NCBI GenBank assembly: GCA_022772525.1
Contig: JALFAD010000033.1
Location: forward strand, 1-53,474
Length of the DNA: 53,474 nt
Direction: 5' to 3'
From: Clostridiales bacterium
Lineage (GTDB): Bacteria; Bacillota; Clostridia; Oscillospirales; Oscillospiraceae
Positions 40,667 through 50,300 of the stretch are shown in pieces (position 1 is the first letter of the stretch; each line of letters begins with the position of its first letter). A program made the translations under genes and the position numbers. Below the pieces are notes generated by a model. That model worked only from the letters and a program-made list of their open reading frames with translations, did not search any database and was not told where the DNA came from.

Positions 40667-43600
40667 ATGGTTTATCGCGTTTATGTTGAAAAAAAGGAGG
40701 GCCAGACCCACGAGGCCAGCAGCCTTCTCAAGGAAATCCGGGACTTTTTACAGATTCACAGTCTCACTGGGCTGCGGGTGCTGAACCGCTACGATGCAGA
40801 AAATATGGACGAAGAACTGTTCCGCTATGCTGTGAACACCGTGTTTTCTGAGCCTCAGGTGGACAACGTCAGCTACGAGGCACCTCAGGGCCAGACCGTG
40901 TTTGCCGTGGAGCCCCTGCCCGGTCAGTACGACCAGCGGGCCGACTCCGCCGCCCAGTGTATCCAGATCATTTCTCAGGGCAACCGCCCCACCATCCGAA
41001 CCGCCAAGGTCTATGTCCTCACCGGAGACGTAAGTGAGGGCGAGCTGGCTGCCATTAAGAAGTACGTCATTAACGCCGTGGAGAGCCGGGAAGCATCCCT
41101 CGATATGCCCGAGACCTTGGCGGCTCAGTACGCCGCTCCCGAAACCGTAGCCACCGTCACTGGCTTTATTTCCATGGACGAAAAAGCCCTGTCTGAACTG
41201 CTGGACAAGCTGGGCCTTGCCATGGACTTAGACGACCTGAAATTCCTGCAAGCCTATTTCCGGGACGAGGAGCACCGGGACCCCACCATCACCGAAATTC
41301 GGGTGGTGGACACCTACTGGTCTGACCACTGCCGCCACACCACCTTCTCCACCCACTTAGACAACATTGACATTGAAGACCCCGCCGTACAGGCAGCCTA
41401 CGAGCAGTACCTTGCAGCCCGTGTGGAGGTCTACGGCGAGGAAAAGGCGGCGAAGCGTCCTCAGACCCTGATGGACATTGCCACCATCGGCGCAAAAACC
41501 CTGAAAAAGCGGGGCCTGCTTCCCGAACTGGACGAGAGTGAGGAGATCAACGCCTGCTCCATCCACATGGACGCCGAGGTAAACGGCGAAAAGCAGGACT
41601 GGCTGCTGATGTTCAAGAACGAGACCCACAACCATCCCACCGAGATCGAGCCCTTCGGCGGCGCGGCTACCTGCATCGGCGGCTGTATCCGTGACCCTCT
41701 GTCCGGCCGTGCCTACGTCCATCAGGCCATGCGTGTCACCGGCGCAGGCGACCCCAGAAAGTCTCTGAAGGACACCCTGCCCGGCAAGCTGCCCCAGCGC
41801 AAGCTCTGCCAGACCGCTGCTGCGGGCTATTGCTCCTACGGCAACCAGATCGGCCTTGCCACGGGCCATGTTGCCGAACTGTACCATGAGGGCTACATCG
41901 CCAAGCGGCTGGAGTGCGGCGCGGTGGTTGCCGCCGCTCCTGCGGAGAATGTCCGCCGGGAATGCCCCGCTCCCGGGGACGTGGTGATTCTGCTGGGCGG
42001 GCGCACCGGACGGGACGGCATCGGCGGCGCAACCGGATCCTCCAAGAGCCACAACCTGAAATCCCTGACCACCATGGCTTCCGAAGTCCAGAAGGGCAAC
42101 GCCCCCGAGGAGCGGAAGATTCAGCGGCTGTTCCGTGACAGCAAGGTCACAAGGCTCATCAAGCGCTGCAACGACTTCGGCGCCGGCGGCGTGTCCGTCG
42201 CCATCGGCGAGCTGGCGGACGGCCTGCGCATCGATCTGGATGCCGTGCGGAAAAAGTACGAGGGCCTGGACGGTACTGAGTTGGCTATTTCCGAATCTCA
42301 GGAGCGCATGGCGGTGGTCGTGGCTCCCGAAGATGCCGATGCCTTTATCGCCGCAGCGGAGAAGGAAAATCTGGAAGCCTACCGGGTTGCTGTGGTTACC
42401 GAGGAAGCCCGGATGGTCATGAGCTGGAAGGGGAGCGAAATTGCCAACCTGTCCCGGGACTTCCTGAACACCAACGGCGCGGTGAAGCATGCCAATGTGG
42501 CGGTTGCCCCAGGCTCCGTTCCTGCACAGGCCCCCAAGAGCCTGAAGGAAATCGCCGCTGGTCTGAAATTCGCCTCCCAGAGAGGTCTGGTGGAGCGGTT
42601 CGATTCCACCATCGGCGCCGGTTCCCTGCTGATGCCCTTCGGCGGCAAAAATCAGTCCACCCCTGAGCAGGCCATGGCGGCAAAGCTGCCGGTGTTGCCC
42701 GGTCAGGAAACCGATGCCGCCAGCGTGATGGCATGGGGCTGCGACCCCGACTTGCTGAGCGCCGACCCCTTCACCGGTGCAAAGATGAGCGTGATTTCCT
42801 CCATGGCGAAAATTGTGGCCGCCGGCGCGGACTACAAAAAGGCCTACCTGACCCTGCAGGAGTTCTTTGAGAAGCTGAGAAACGAGCCCGCACGCTGGGG
42901 CAAGCCCTTCCAGGCCCTCCTTGGCGCGCTGAATGCTCAGCTGGGCCTGAACGCCGCCGCCATTGGCGGCAAGGACTCCATGTCCGGTTCCTTTATGGAT
43001 AAGGATGTCCCGCCTACGCTTGTTTCCTTCGCCATCGCACCGTTGAAGGCCGGTGACGTAATTTCCAGCGAGTTCAAGGAAGCGGGCCATCCCGTCTACC
43101 GCTTCGGCCCCTCCGACGGCAGCTACGAACAGCTGAAGGAAAGCTGGGAGAAGTTCCACGCCCTGTGTCAGGCCGGCAAGGTGAAAGCCGCCTGGGCTGT
43201 GGATGCCGGCGGCATGGCGGAGGCTGTTATGAAGATGTCCTTCGGCAACTCCATCGGCTTTGTCGGTGAAAACGTGGATGCTTCCTATGGCGACATCGTC
43301 GCGGAACTGACTGAGGACTGCGCCTTCGGTCAGCGCATCGGTGTTACTACCGCAGAAGCTGCCATCACCCTCGACGGTGAGACCGTCTCCATCGCGGAGC
43401 TGTACGAACTGAACACCGCTGTGCTGGAAAAGGTCTATCCCACTAAGACAGTGGAAACTGAGAAAGCGGTTCCAACCTTTTCCAACCCCGGCGTGTCCAA
43501 TCTGGCCCCTGCCGTGAAGGCTGCCAAGCCCAAGGTACTGATTCCCGTGTTCCCCGGCACCAACTGCGAGTACGATTCCGCCCGGGCAATTATGGCTGCC

Positions 43601-44323
43601 GGCGGCGAGGCTGACATCGTGGTCATCCGCAACCTGACTGCCGACGATGTGGCCCGCAGCGTGGAAACGGTTGCCGCGAAAATTGCCGACAGCCAGATGA
43701 TTTTCCTTCCCGGCGGCTTCTCCGGCGGCGACGAGCCGGACGGCTCCGCCAAGTTCATCACCGCCTTCTTCCGCAACCCTGCCATCAAAGAGCAGGTCAC
43801 AAAGCTGCTGGAGGAGCGGGACGGCCTGATGTGCGGCATCTGCAACGGCTTCCAGGCCCTCATCAAGCTGGGTCTGGTGCCCTTCGGAAAGATCATCGAC
43901 ACCGACGACACCTGCCCCACCCTGACCTTCAACACCATCGCCCGGCACCAGAGCCGCATTGTGCGCACCCGGGTGGCCTCCAACAAGTCTCCCTGGCTGA
44001 GCCTGACGAGCGTCGGCGACATCTACAACGTGCCCATTTCCCACGGCGAGGGCAAGTTCCTTGCCTCCGAGGCGCTGGTGAAGAAATTGGCGGAAAATGG
44101 TCAGATCGCGACCCAGTATGTGGATTTGAACGGCAATCCCACCATGGACGCCGCCTTCAACCCCAACGGCTCTGTCTGCGCCATCGAGGGTATCACCTCT
44201 CCCGACGGCAGGGTCTTTGGTAAGATGGGTCACAGTGAACGCATCGGCAAAGATCTGTACAAGAACGTCCCCGGCGAGTATGATATCCAGATGTTCAAGG
44301 CCGCTGTCAAGTATTTCAAATAA
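40667..44323 (+). CDS. purL: FGAM synthase, single-chain PurL with PurQ domain
   Basis: Converts FGAR to FGAM using glutamine and ATP. The 1218-residue protein is the large single-chain type: an N-terminal PurS-like region, two synthetase halves (SDHCRHTTFSTHL, ETHNHPTEIEPFGGAATC, then AAIGGKDSMSG in the second), and a C-terminal glutamine amidotransferase. The latter begins VLIPVFPGTNCEYDSARA and has its nucleophile at Cys1059 in CGICNGFQ. Many Firmicutes instead use separate PurS, PurL and PurQ. The ATG at 40667 follows AAGGAGGAAA; a long upstream extension of the frame overlaps purD and is not coding. Confidence 0.96.
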   Translation: MVYRVYVEKKEGQTHEASSLLKEIRDFLQIHSLTGLRVLNRYDAENMDEELFRYAVNTVFSEPQVDNVSYEAPQGQTVFAVEPLPGQYDQRADSAAQCIQIISQGNRPTIRTAKVYVLTGDVSEGELAAIKKYVINAVESREASLDMPETLAAQYAAPETVATVTGFISMDEKALSELLDKLGLAMDLDDLKFLQAYFRDEEHRDPTITEIRVVDTYWSDHCRHTTFSTHLDNIDIEDPAVQAAYEQYLAARVEVYGEEKAAKRPQTLMDIATIGAKTLKKRGLLPELDESEEINACSIHMDAEVNGEKQDWLLMFKNETHNHPTEIEPFGGAATCIGGCIRDPLSGRAYVHQAMRVTGAGDPRKSLKDTLPGKLPQRKLCQTAAAGYCSYGNQIGLATGHVAELYHEGYIAKRLECGAVVAAAPAENVRRECPAPGDVVILLGGRTGRDGIGGATGSSKSHNLKSLTTMASEVQKGNAPEERKIQRLFRDSKVTRLIKRCNDFGAGGVSVAIGELADGLRIDLDAVRKKYEGLDGTELAISESQERMAVVVAPEDADAFIAAAEKENLEAYRVAVVTEEARMVMSWKGSEIANLSRDFLNTNGAVKHANVAVAPGSVPAQAPKSLKEIAAGLKFASQRGLVERFDSTIGAGSLLMPFGGKNQSTPEQAMAAKLPVLPGQETDAASVMAWGCDPDLLSADPFTGAKMSVISSMAKIVAAGADYKKAYLTLQEFFEKLRNEPARWGKPFQALLGALNAQLGLNAAAIGGKDSMSGSFMDKDVPPTLVSFAIAPLKAGDVISSEFKEAGHPVYRFGPSDGSYEQLKESWEKFHALCQAGKVKAAWAVDAGGMAEAVMKMSFGNSIGFVGENVDASYGDIVAELTEDCAFGQRIGVTTAEAAITLDGETVSIAELYELNTAVLEKVYPTKTVETEKAVPTFSNPGVSNLAPAVKAAKPKVLIPVFPGTNCEYDSARAIMAAGGEADIVVIRNLTADDVARSVETVAAKIADSQMIFLPGGFSGGDEPDGSAKFITAFFRNPAIKEQVTKLLEERDGLMCGICNGFQALIKLGLVPFGKIIDTDDTCPTLTFNTIARHQSRIVRTRVASNKSPWLSLTSVGDIYNVPISHGEGKFLASEALVKKLAENGQIATQYVDLNGNPTMDAAFNPNGSVCAIEGITSPDGRVFGKMGHSERIGKDLYKNVPGEYDIQMFKAAVKYFK

Positions 44324-44341
44324 ACCCATACACAACAAACC

Positions 44342-44365
44342 GCCCCGGTGCTTTCGCACCGGGGC
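44342..44365 (+). terminator. Hairpin at the end of the purine run
   Basis: GCCCCGGTGC, loop TTTC, GCACCGGGGC, followed by ATCATTTATTG. A strong stem with a poor T run, lying 18 bases after the purL stop. Confidence 0.75.
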
Positions 44366-44390
44366 ATCATTTATTGTAATGGATGACTGA

Positions 44391-44453
44391 GCGGGAGCGA
44401 TACCGAGCAGAACCCAACGGTGTAACCACTACACAAGGCTTGCGCACGTATTG
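44391..44453 (-). repeat. Stem-loop repeat, copy D
   Basis: On the minus strand CAATACGTGCGCAAG, then GGTTACACCGTTGGG and TTCTGCTCGGTATCG, matching copies A-C. It lies between the convergent purL and ABC permease genes. Confidence 0.8.
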
Positions 44454-44471
44454 TCCGCGGCGACTCGCCGC

Positions 44472-45503
44472 CTAGCGGCTGCCTTTGTCGTAGGGGATGC
44501 CCTCGGCCTTGGGGGCACGGGATTTTTTCGACGTGAAGGCCAGCACCGCCAGCGTCACGAGATAGGGAAGCATCCGATACAGGTGGGAGCTGATGCCCAG
44601 GTTCGCCAGCGTGTAAATGCCGTCGCCGTTGAGATCGATGGAGCTGTAGGCCGCCGCGATACACTTGAACAGGCCAAACAGCAGCGATGCGCCCGCAATG
44701 TTCAGGGGCTTCCAGTTGCCGAAGATCATAACCGCCAGCGCCAGGAAGCCGAAGCCTGCCACGTCGCCGTTGGCGGTACAGTTGGCGGTGGTCAGAGAGT
44801 AGACGAAGCCGCCCATGCCCGCCAACGCGCCGGAAATGGTGGTGCCGGCGTAGCGCATTTTGTAGACGTTAATGCCCAGACTGTCCGCCGCCTGGGGATT
44901 TTCACCGCAGGACCGCAGCCGCAGGCCGAACCGGGTCTTGTACAGGATGATGGACAGGATAATGAACACCAGAATGCAGATATAGGTCGCAAGGTACACC
45001 TTGTGGATGAAGGTCTCGCCAAGGAAGCCGATGTCCACGTTTTTCTTGATGCCGAAGGTAGACTTCTTAATCATGAACCAGGAGGCGGCGTCGCCGGTGG
45101 CCATTTGCAGGGTGTTCTGGTTGGCAAGAATCCGCACCAGGAACAGCACCAGCGCGGGAGCCATCATGTTCAGAGCAGTGCCGCCTACGGTCTGGTCGGC
45201 CTTCAGATTGATGGAGGCGAAGGACAGCAGGAGGGAGAACACCGCGCCCATGAGGGCGGACACCAGCATTGCCAGCAGCTCCAGCCCCTGCAGGGTCAGC
45301 CAGTCGCCGCTTCTGGCGGCCTCGGTAAATACGTCAAAGCTCTGCATGGAGCGCACGAACAGCACGCCGATGAACGCGCCGAAAATCATAATGCCTTCCA
45401 GCGCCAGATTGATGATACCGCTGCGCTCGGCAAAGACGCCTGCCAGTGCCACGACCATCAGGGGCACCGCGTACAGAAGGGTCTGTTGAATCAGAAAACT
45501 CAT
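44472..45503 (-). CDS. Nucleoside-type ABC transporter permease (YufQ/NupQ-like)
   Basis: A 343-residue inner-membrane permease of the BPD_transp_2 type found in BmpA-linked nucleoside importers. It has nine or ten hydrophobic segments with family signatures GIINLALEGIMIFGAFIGV, FASINLKADQTVGGTALNM, GLRLRSCGENPQAADSLGI and AGMGGFVYSL. It overlaps the upstream permease gene by four bases (ATGA). It is the last gene of the ATPase-permease-permease operon. Placement beside the purine genes fits purine nucleoside uptake, but the substrate is inferred. Confidence 0.9.
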   Translation of the reverse strand: MSFLIQQTLLYAVPLMVVALAGVFAERSGIINLALEGIMIFGAFIGVLFVRSMQSFDVFTEAARSGDWLTLQGLELLAMLVSALMGAVFSLLLSFASINLKADQTVGGTALNMMAPALVLFLVRILANQNTLQMATGDAASWFMIKKSTFGIKKNVDIGFLGETFIHKVYLATYICILVFIILSIILYKTRFGLRLRSCGENPQAADSLGINVYKMRYAGTTISGALAGMGGFVYSLTTANCTANGDVAGFGFLALAVMIFGNWKPLNIAGASLLFGLFKCIAAAYSSIDLNGDGIYTLANLGISSHLYRMLPYLVTLAVLAFTSKKSRAPKAEGIPYDKGSR

Positions 45504-46735
45504 GCTTGCTCTCCTCCTTCTTCGGTTTTTTTCGGGTCATTCCTAGGAGGTTCCGCGTTGGCGTTGGATGCGCCCGCACGGCGCTTGCCGGTAATCAGCA
45601 TCCGGATCACCAGCGAGAAGGCACTCAGATACACGATTACAGAGATAATCACGTCGGTGATGTACTCGTTGTACGCCGTCAGTCCCGTGAGCTGCTGGCC
45701 CACAATGTCCAGCATCGCCATGAAGATGGCTGTGAAGATGACGCCGATGGGGTTGCTCACTGCCAGCAGCGCTACGGGGATGCCGTTGAAGCCAATGGAG
45801 GGCAGGGACTGGTAGGTGGACCAATAGAACTCGGTATTGCCGGACAGCCAGTACAGCGCCGCGCCGCCGCCTGCCAGACATCCGGCAATCGCCATGGACA
45901 GCACGATGTTGCGCTTGTCGTTGATGCCCGCGTACCGGGCGGCATGACGGTTGGAGCCGCAGGCCTTCAACTGGTAGCCCATGGTGGTCTTGGTCATCAG
46001 AATATACACGGCAATGGCAATGACGATGGCAATGAGGATGCCGCCATTGACCTGAGAGCCGGGAAACAGCTTGTCCAGCCCCAGCTTGGGGGTTGCCACG
46101 CCGTTGAAGGAGGTCTTGTAGATATAGCCCGCCTTGGTGTTTTCTATCATGTTTTTGAAGTTGCTGACGTCAAAGGCCCAAGTGACAAGATTCGCTGCCA
46201 GCCAGTTGGTCATGATGCAGGCGAGGACCTCGTTGATATTCAGGAAAGCCTTCAGCATACCGGGAATCGCGCCCCACAGCGCACCCGCAAGGCAGCCGCC
46301 AAGGAAAGCCAGAATCCAGATCAGCCCGGCAGGGACAGATGTGGAGGGGATGCCCAGAGCGATCATCAGGGACGCCAGCGTGCCCATCAGGTACTGGCCC
46401 GGCGCGCCGATGTTGAACAGGCCCGTCTTGTAAGCCACCGCCACGGATAGACCGGTCATGATGAGGGGCGTGGCCCGGAAGAGCATATTGCCGAGGGATT
46501 GGGCGTTGTAGCCCCATACAAGCTGACCGGCGGCGTTGCGGCCCTTGGACAGGATGCCGGCGAAAATCAGCCGGACGCCGTCCCAGATGCCGGAGGCGGT
46601 GATGGTGTCCTTGCTCAGTCCCACGATCACCACGACCACAACACCGACCAGCAGACCGATGAGAATGGAGATCAGCGAGGCAAGGACTTTTTTCGTGGCG
46701 TCCTTTTCATAAAGGTTCAACAGGGTGTTCTTCAT
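45500..46735 (-). CDS. Nucleoside-type ABC transporter permease (YufP/NupP-like)
   Basis: A 411-residue permease pairing with the one encoded downstream. After a cytoplasmic N-terminus ([17 protein letters not shown]) come about nine hydrophobic segments with ATPLIMTGLSVAVAYKTGLFNIGAPGQYLMG, INEVLACIMTNWLAANLV, GYQLKACGSNRHAARYAGI and YQSLPSIGFNGIPVALLA, typical of this family. It overlaps both neighbours by four bases, so ATPase and both permeases are translationally coupled. A short polar tail ends the protein. Confidence 0.9.
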   Translation of the reverse strand: MKNTLLNLYEKDATKKVLASLISILIGLLVGVVVVVIVGLSKDTITASGIWDGVRLIFAGILSKGRNAAGQLVWGYNAQSLGNMLFRATPLIMTGLSVAVAYKTGLFNIGAPGQYLMGTLASLMIALGIPSTSVPAGLIWILAFLGGCLAGALWGAIPGMLKAFLNINEVLACIMTNWLAANLVTWAFDVSNFKNMIENTKAGYIYKTSFNGVATPKLGLDKLFPGSQVNGGILIAIVIAIAVYILMTKTTMGYQLKACGSNRHAARYAGINDKRNIVLSMAIAGCLAGGGAALYWLSGNTEFYWSTYQSLPSIGFNGIPVALLAVSNPIGVIFTAIFMAMLDIVGQQLTGLTAYNEYITDVIISVIVYLSAFSLVIRMLITGKRRAGASNANAEPPRNDPKKTEEGGEQA

Positions 46736-48276
46736 TGCCGGTTCTCTCCTTTCCCGCTGCGCTTGGCGCCTGCCATGTAGAGGCCCAGCTCCTGAACGGT
46801 GGTGGTTTTCGGGTCAAGCTCGCCTACGATCTCGCCCTCGTACATGACGAGAATCCGATCGGAGACGTTCATGACCTCGTCCAGCTCCAGCGATACCAGC
46901 AGCACGGCCTTTCCGGCGTCCCGCTGCGCAACCAATTGCTTGTGAATATACTCGATGGCGCCTACGTCCAGACCGCGGGTGGGCTGCACCGCCACCAGCA
47001 GGGGATTTTCCCGGTCCAGCTCCCGGCCGATGATGGCCTTCTGCTGGTTACCGCCGGACATACTCCGGGTCAGGGTGACGGGACCCTGACCGCTGCGGAC
47101 GTCGTACTGGTCGATGATTTTCTCAGCGTACTGCCGCACCGCGTCCCGGCGGATGAAGCCCATGCGCTGGAATCGGGGATCCTCGAAGGATTGCAGCACC
47201 AGATTGTTTTCCAGCGTGTCGTCCAGCACCAGACCGTGCTTGTGCCGGTCCTCGGGGATGTGGCTCATGCCGGCCTCGCTGCGCTTTCGGATGCTGCTGT
47301 GGGAGATGTCGTGACCGCACAGAGTGATGTGACCGGAGGAGGCTTTCTCAAGGCCCGTCAGGCCGTAGACCAGCTCCGTCTGACCGTTGCCGTCAATGCC
47401 AGCAATACACACGATTTCACCGGCGCGGATCTGGAAGGAAACGTGGTTTACCGCGTTCTTTTTGCTGGTTTTGGAAGGGACGGTCAAATCCTGCACGTCC
47501 AGAACGACCTCGCCGGGATGAGCCGGGCCCTTCTGAACCTGAAGCTGGACGGGACGGCCCACCATCATGTTGCTCAGCTCCTGCTGGTTGGTGTCCTTGA
47601 TGTTGACGGTGCCAATGCACTTGCCCTTGCGCAGAACGGTGCACCGGTCGGCAACCGCCATGATTTCGTTCAGCTTGTGGGTGATGAACAGGATGGACTT
47701 TCCCTCCTTGGCGAAGGAACGCATAATTTCCATCAATTCGTCAATTTCCTGAGGGGTCAGCACGGCGGTAGGCTCGTCGAAAATGAGAATCTCGTTGTCC
47801 CGGTACAGCATTTTCAGGATTTCCACCCGCTGCTGCATTCCCACGGTGATGTCCTCCACCTTGGCGTCCAGATCCACGGCCAGCTTATATTTTTCCGACA
47901 GCGCCTGCACCTTTTCCCGGGCGGTTTTGCGCTGAAGGAAGCCCATTTTCGTGTCCTCCGCGCCCAGAATGATGTTGTCCAGCACACTGAACACGTCCAC
48001 CAGCTTGAAGTGCTGATGCACCATGCCGATGTGGAGAGCCGTGGCGTCGTTGGGGTTGTGGATGTGCACGACCTCACCGTTTTTCTTAATGACGCCTGCT
48101 TCCGGCTGATAAAGTCCGAACAGAACGCTCATCAGCGTGGACTTGCCCGCACCGTTTTCTCCCAGCAGAGCGTGAATCTCTCCCCTGCGGAGTTGGAGAG
48201 TGATATCGTCATTGGCGACAATGCCGGGGAATTCTTTCCTGATGTTGAGCATTTCAATAATGTAATCGGATTGCAT
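46732..48276 (-). CDS. Nucleoside-type ABC transporter ATPase (YufO/NupO-like)
   Basis: A 514-residue ATPase with two ABC domains in one chain, as in sugar and nucleoside (RbsA/NupO) importers. The first domain has Walker A GENGAGKS (residues 39-46), Walker [12 protein letters not shown] and the switch HKLNEI. The second has the degenerate Walker [11 protein letters not shown] and signature SMSGGNQQK, with QPTRGLDVG. It is the first gene of the operon behind its own promoter. The BmpA-type substrate-binding lipoprotein usually encoded upstream is absent from the window, so it must be supplied from elsewhere. Confidence 0.92.
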   Translation of the reverse strand: MQSDYIIEMLNIRKEFPGIVANDDITLQLRRGEIHALLGENGAGKSTLMSVLFGLYQPEAGVIKKNGEVVHIHNPNDATALHIGMVHQHFKLVDVFSVLDNIILGAEDTKMGFLQRKTAREKVQALSEKYKLAVDLDAKVEDITVGMQQRVEILKMLYRDNEILIFDEPTAVLTPQEIDELMEIMRSFAKEGKSILFITHKLNEIMAVADRCTVLRKGKCIGTVNIKDTNQQELSNMMVGRPVQLQVQKGPAHPGEVVLDVQDLTVPSKTSKKNAVNHVSFQIRAGEIVCIAGIDGNGQTELVYGLTGLEKASSGHITLCGHDISHSSIRKRSEAGMSHIPEDRHKHGLVLDDTLENNLVLQSFEDPRFQRMGFIRRDAVRQYAEKIIDQYDVRSGQGPVTLTRSMSGGNQQKAIIGRELDRENPLLVAVQPTRGLDVGAIEYIHKQLVAQRDAGKAVLLVSLELDEVMNVSDRILVMYEGEIVGELDPKTTTVQELGLYMAGAKRSGKGENRQ

Positions 48277-48314
48277 TACGAAGCGCCCTCCTTTCCCGCA
48301 TGATTAGCGAGTTC

Positions 48315-48343
48315 ATTATATACTGAAAATAGGGAAAATGCAA
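48315..48343 (-). promoter_or_regulatory. Promoter of the nucleoside ABC operon
   Basis: Minus-strand TTGCAT (48338-48343) and TATAAT (48315-48320) with a 17-base spacer, about 40 bases before the ATPase ATG. No purine riboswitch fits in this short leader. Confidence 0.8.
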
Positions 48344-48390
48344 GAAGTGCTTTGGGCAATTTCCACAGGAAACCCCACAAAGACCGAAAG

Positions 48391-48424
48391 GAAACGTTTC
48401 TGTACAGAGAACACTTGTCCTCTG
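48391..48424. promoter_or_regulatory. Two palindromes in the divergent control region
   Basis: GAAACGTTTC (48391-48400) is a perfect palindrome of LacI-family operator type. CAGAGAACA-CT-TGTCCTCTG (48405-48424) is a near-perfect one. Both lie between the divergent ABC and AGCS promoters. No regulator gene adjoins them, so binding is a guess. Confidence 0.45.
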
Positions 48425-48487
48425 CACAAAACACACACGGATTTTCTCTGATTCTTTTGTGGTTTCGCCGAAATTCCCCTGCACCTA

Positions 48488-48517
48488 TTGACAGAAGGCG
48501 CGGAAAGAAGGTATACT
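48488..48517 (+). promoter_or_regulatory. Promoter of the AGCS symporter gene
   Basis: TTGACA (48488-48493) and TATACT (48512-48517) with an 18-base spacer. The leader of about 80 bases contains a GGGGCGTC / GACGGCGCCC hairpin ending in TTTTC (about 48535-48571), a possible weak attenuator. It is too short for a glycine riboswitch. Confidence 0.78.
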
Positions 48518-48601
48518 TTTCCTATCATACGGCAGGGGCGTCGTATCCTTTGGGGAGACGGCGCCCTTTTCTCATCAAAATATGGAAAGAGGAATAGAAA
48601 G

Positions 48602-50104
48602 ATGTTGGACATGATCACCAAAATCAACGCGGCCCTGAACGGCATTGTCTGGGGCTGGCCTGCCCTGATTCTGCTGGCCTTCGTGGGCGTACTCACCACC
48701 TGCATCACAGGGTGCTTCCAGATCAGCCACTTCGGTCACTGGATGAAAAATACCATCGGCGCGATTTTTAAAGACAGCAAGGTGACCTCGCACACCTCCG
48801 ACCGCTCCATTTCTCAATTCCAGAGCCTGTGCACCGCCCTGGCGGCGACGGTGGGCACCGGCAACATCGTGGGTGTGGCGGGCGCTATCTTAGTGGGCGG
48901 CCCCGGCGCGGTGTTCTGGATGTGGATCATTGCCTTCTTCGGCATGATGACCAACTACTCCGAGAATGTGCTGGGCATCTATTACCGGCGGAAAAACGAG
49001 CAGGGCGAGTGGTGCGGCGGCGCCATGTACTATCTGCGGGACGGCCTTGGCGCGAAAAAGGGCTGCAAGCAGATCGGCGCAATTCTGGCGGCGGCCTTCT
49101 CGCTGTTCTGCTTCCTGGCATCCTTCGGCATCGGCAATATGACTCAGGTCAACTCCATTTCTGGCAATATGGAGGCGGTGTTCGGCGTGCCTACATGGGT
49201 CAGCGGCATTGTACTGCTGGTTCTGTGCGGACTGGTCATCGTGGGCGGCCTGAAGCGCATCGCCACCGTCACGGAGAAAATCGTGCCCTTTATGGTGCTG
49301 GTTTATATGGTTGGCACCATTGCCATTCTGGTCATGAACATCAAAATGGTGCCATCTGTATTTACCGCGATCTTCAAGGGCGCTTTCGCCCTCAGGGCCG
49401 CCGGCGGCGGCATCGTGGGCTACGGCGTGAAGCTGGCCATTGAGCAGGGCATGAAGCGGGGCGTATTCTCCAACGAGGCGGGCCTTGGCTCCTCCGTCAT
49501 GGTCCACTCCAACTCCAACGTCAAAGAGCCTGTCCGGCAGGGAATGTGGGGCATCTTTGAGGTCTTTGCCGACACCATGATCGTGTGTACCCTCACCGCC
49601 TTCACCGTTCTGTCCTCCGGGCTGGTGGATTTGGAGACCGGCGTTGCCGCGGCGGAATACGGCGGCGTGGCGCTGACCAAGGCCAACGTGGTCAGCACCG
49701 TGTTCACCATGTACTTTGGCAAGCTGGGCGGCGCCTTCGTGGCCATCGCCATTATGCTGTTCGCCTACTCCACCGTGCTGGGCTGGAGCCACTACGGCTC
49801 CAAGGCCTGTGAGTACCTGTTCGGCACGAAATCCACCATGGTCTACCGGGTCATTTTTGTGATTGCCACCTTCGGCGGCGCAGTCATGGGCGAGAACCTG
49901 GCCTGGGATATTGCCGACACCCTCAACGGCATGATGATGATTCCCAACCTGATCGGCGTCATTGTTTTGTCGCCCATTGTGTACAAGATTACGAAAAATT
50001 ATGTAAACCGCAAGATCAAAAACAAAGCTCAGGAGCCCATGCTGTCCAACTTTGACGACATTCAGAAGGAAGCCGCCGAAGCCGTCCTGAACGGTGCGGA
50101 ATAA
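48602..50104 (+). CDS. AGCS family alanine/glycine:cation symporter
   Basis: A 500-residue transporter that takes up alanine or glycine with Na+ or H+. The family signature is clear in AATVGTGNIVGVAGAILVGG (about residues 80-99) followed by PGAVFWMWIIAFFGMMTNYSENVLG. Later features are GAMYYLRDGLG, GVFSNEAGLGSS and LAWDIADTLNGMMMIPN; about eleven hydrophobic segments. The ATG at 48602 follows AGAGGAA and lies downstream of the promoter, unlike the longer open frame. Glycine is a substrate of purD and a one-carbon source, which may explain the neighbourhood. Confidence 0.94.
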   Translation: MLDMITKINAALNGIVWGWPALILLAFVGVLTTCITGCFQISHFGHWMKNTIGAIFKDSKVTSHTSDRSISQFQSLCTALAATVGTGNIVGVAGAILVGGPGAVFWMWIIAFFGMMTNYSENVLGIYYRRKNEQGEWCGGAMYYLRDGLGAKKGCKQIGAILAAAFSLFCFLASFGIGNMTQVNSISGNMEAVFGVPTWVSGIVLLVLCGLVIVGGLKRIATVTEKIVPFMVLVYMVGTIAILVMNIKMVPSVFTAIFKGAFALRAAGGGIVGYGVKLAIEQGMKRGVFSNEAGLGSSVMVHSNSNVKEPVRQGMWGIFEVFADTMIVCTLTAFTVLSSGLVDLETGVAAAEYGGVALTKANVVSTVFTMYFGKLGGAFVAIAIMLFAYSTVLGWSHYGSKACEYLFGTKSTMVYRVIFVIATFGGAVMGENLAWDIADTLNGMMMIPNLIGVIVLSPIVYKITKNYVNRKIKNKAQEPMLSNFDDIQKEAAEAVLNGAE

Positions 50105-50124
50105 TTCCCCCCAATATACAAAAT

Positions 50125-50158
50125 CGCCTGCGTGGAGCAATTCACGCAGGCGTTTTTT
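50125..50158 (+). terminator. Terminator of the AGCS gene
   Basis: CGCCTGCGTG, an 8-base loop, CACGCAGGCG, then six T. A textbook intrinsic terminator 20 bases after the stop. Confidence 0.95.
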
Positions 50159-50159
50159 G

Positions 50160-50296
50160 GCTTCCCCCTTGGGGAAGCTGGCAAAAATCTTTGATTTTTG
50201 ACTGAAGAGGCAGGGTAGCGCCCCTCAAATAATCGGCAGTCCGTAATCAGGGACAACCTCTTTAAGGCTCGGCCACCTTCCCCAAAGGGGAAGGCT
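50160..50296. repeat. CCTTCCCC-type repeat with terminal inverted repeats
   Basis: About 137 bp bounded by GCTTCCCCCTTGGGGAAGCTGG on the left and, reversed, GCCTTCCCCTTTGGGGAAGGTGG on the right. Each end is itself palindromic. No coding potential. It ends five bases from the prfC stop. Related to the element at 36771-36951, whose 65-bp insertion is absent here. Confidence 0.8.
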
Positions 50297-50300
50297 TGAA

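Noticed and set aside
48518-48601. Glycine riboswitch before the AGCS symporter
   Set aside because: Only about 80 bases lie between the promoter and start, and no glycine aptamer cores are present; only a short hairpin is seen.
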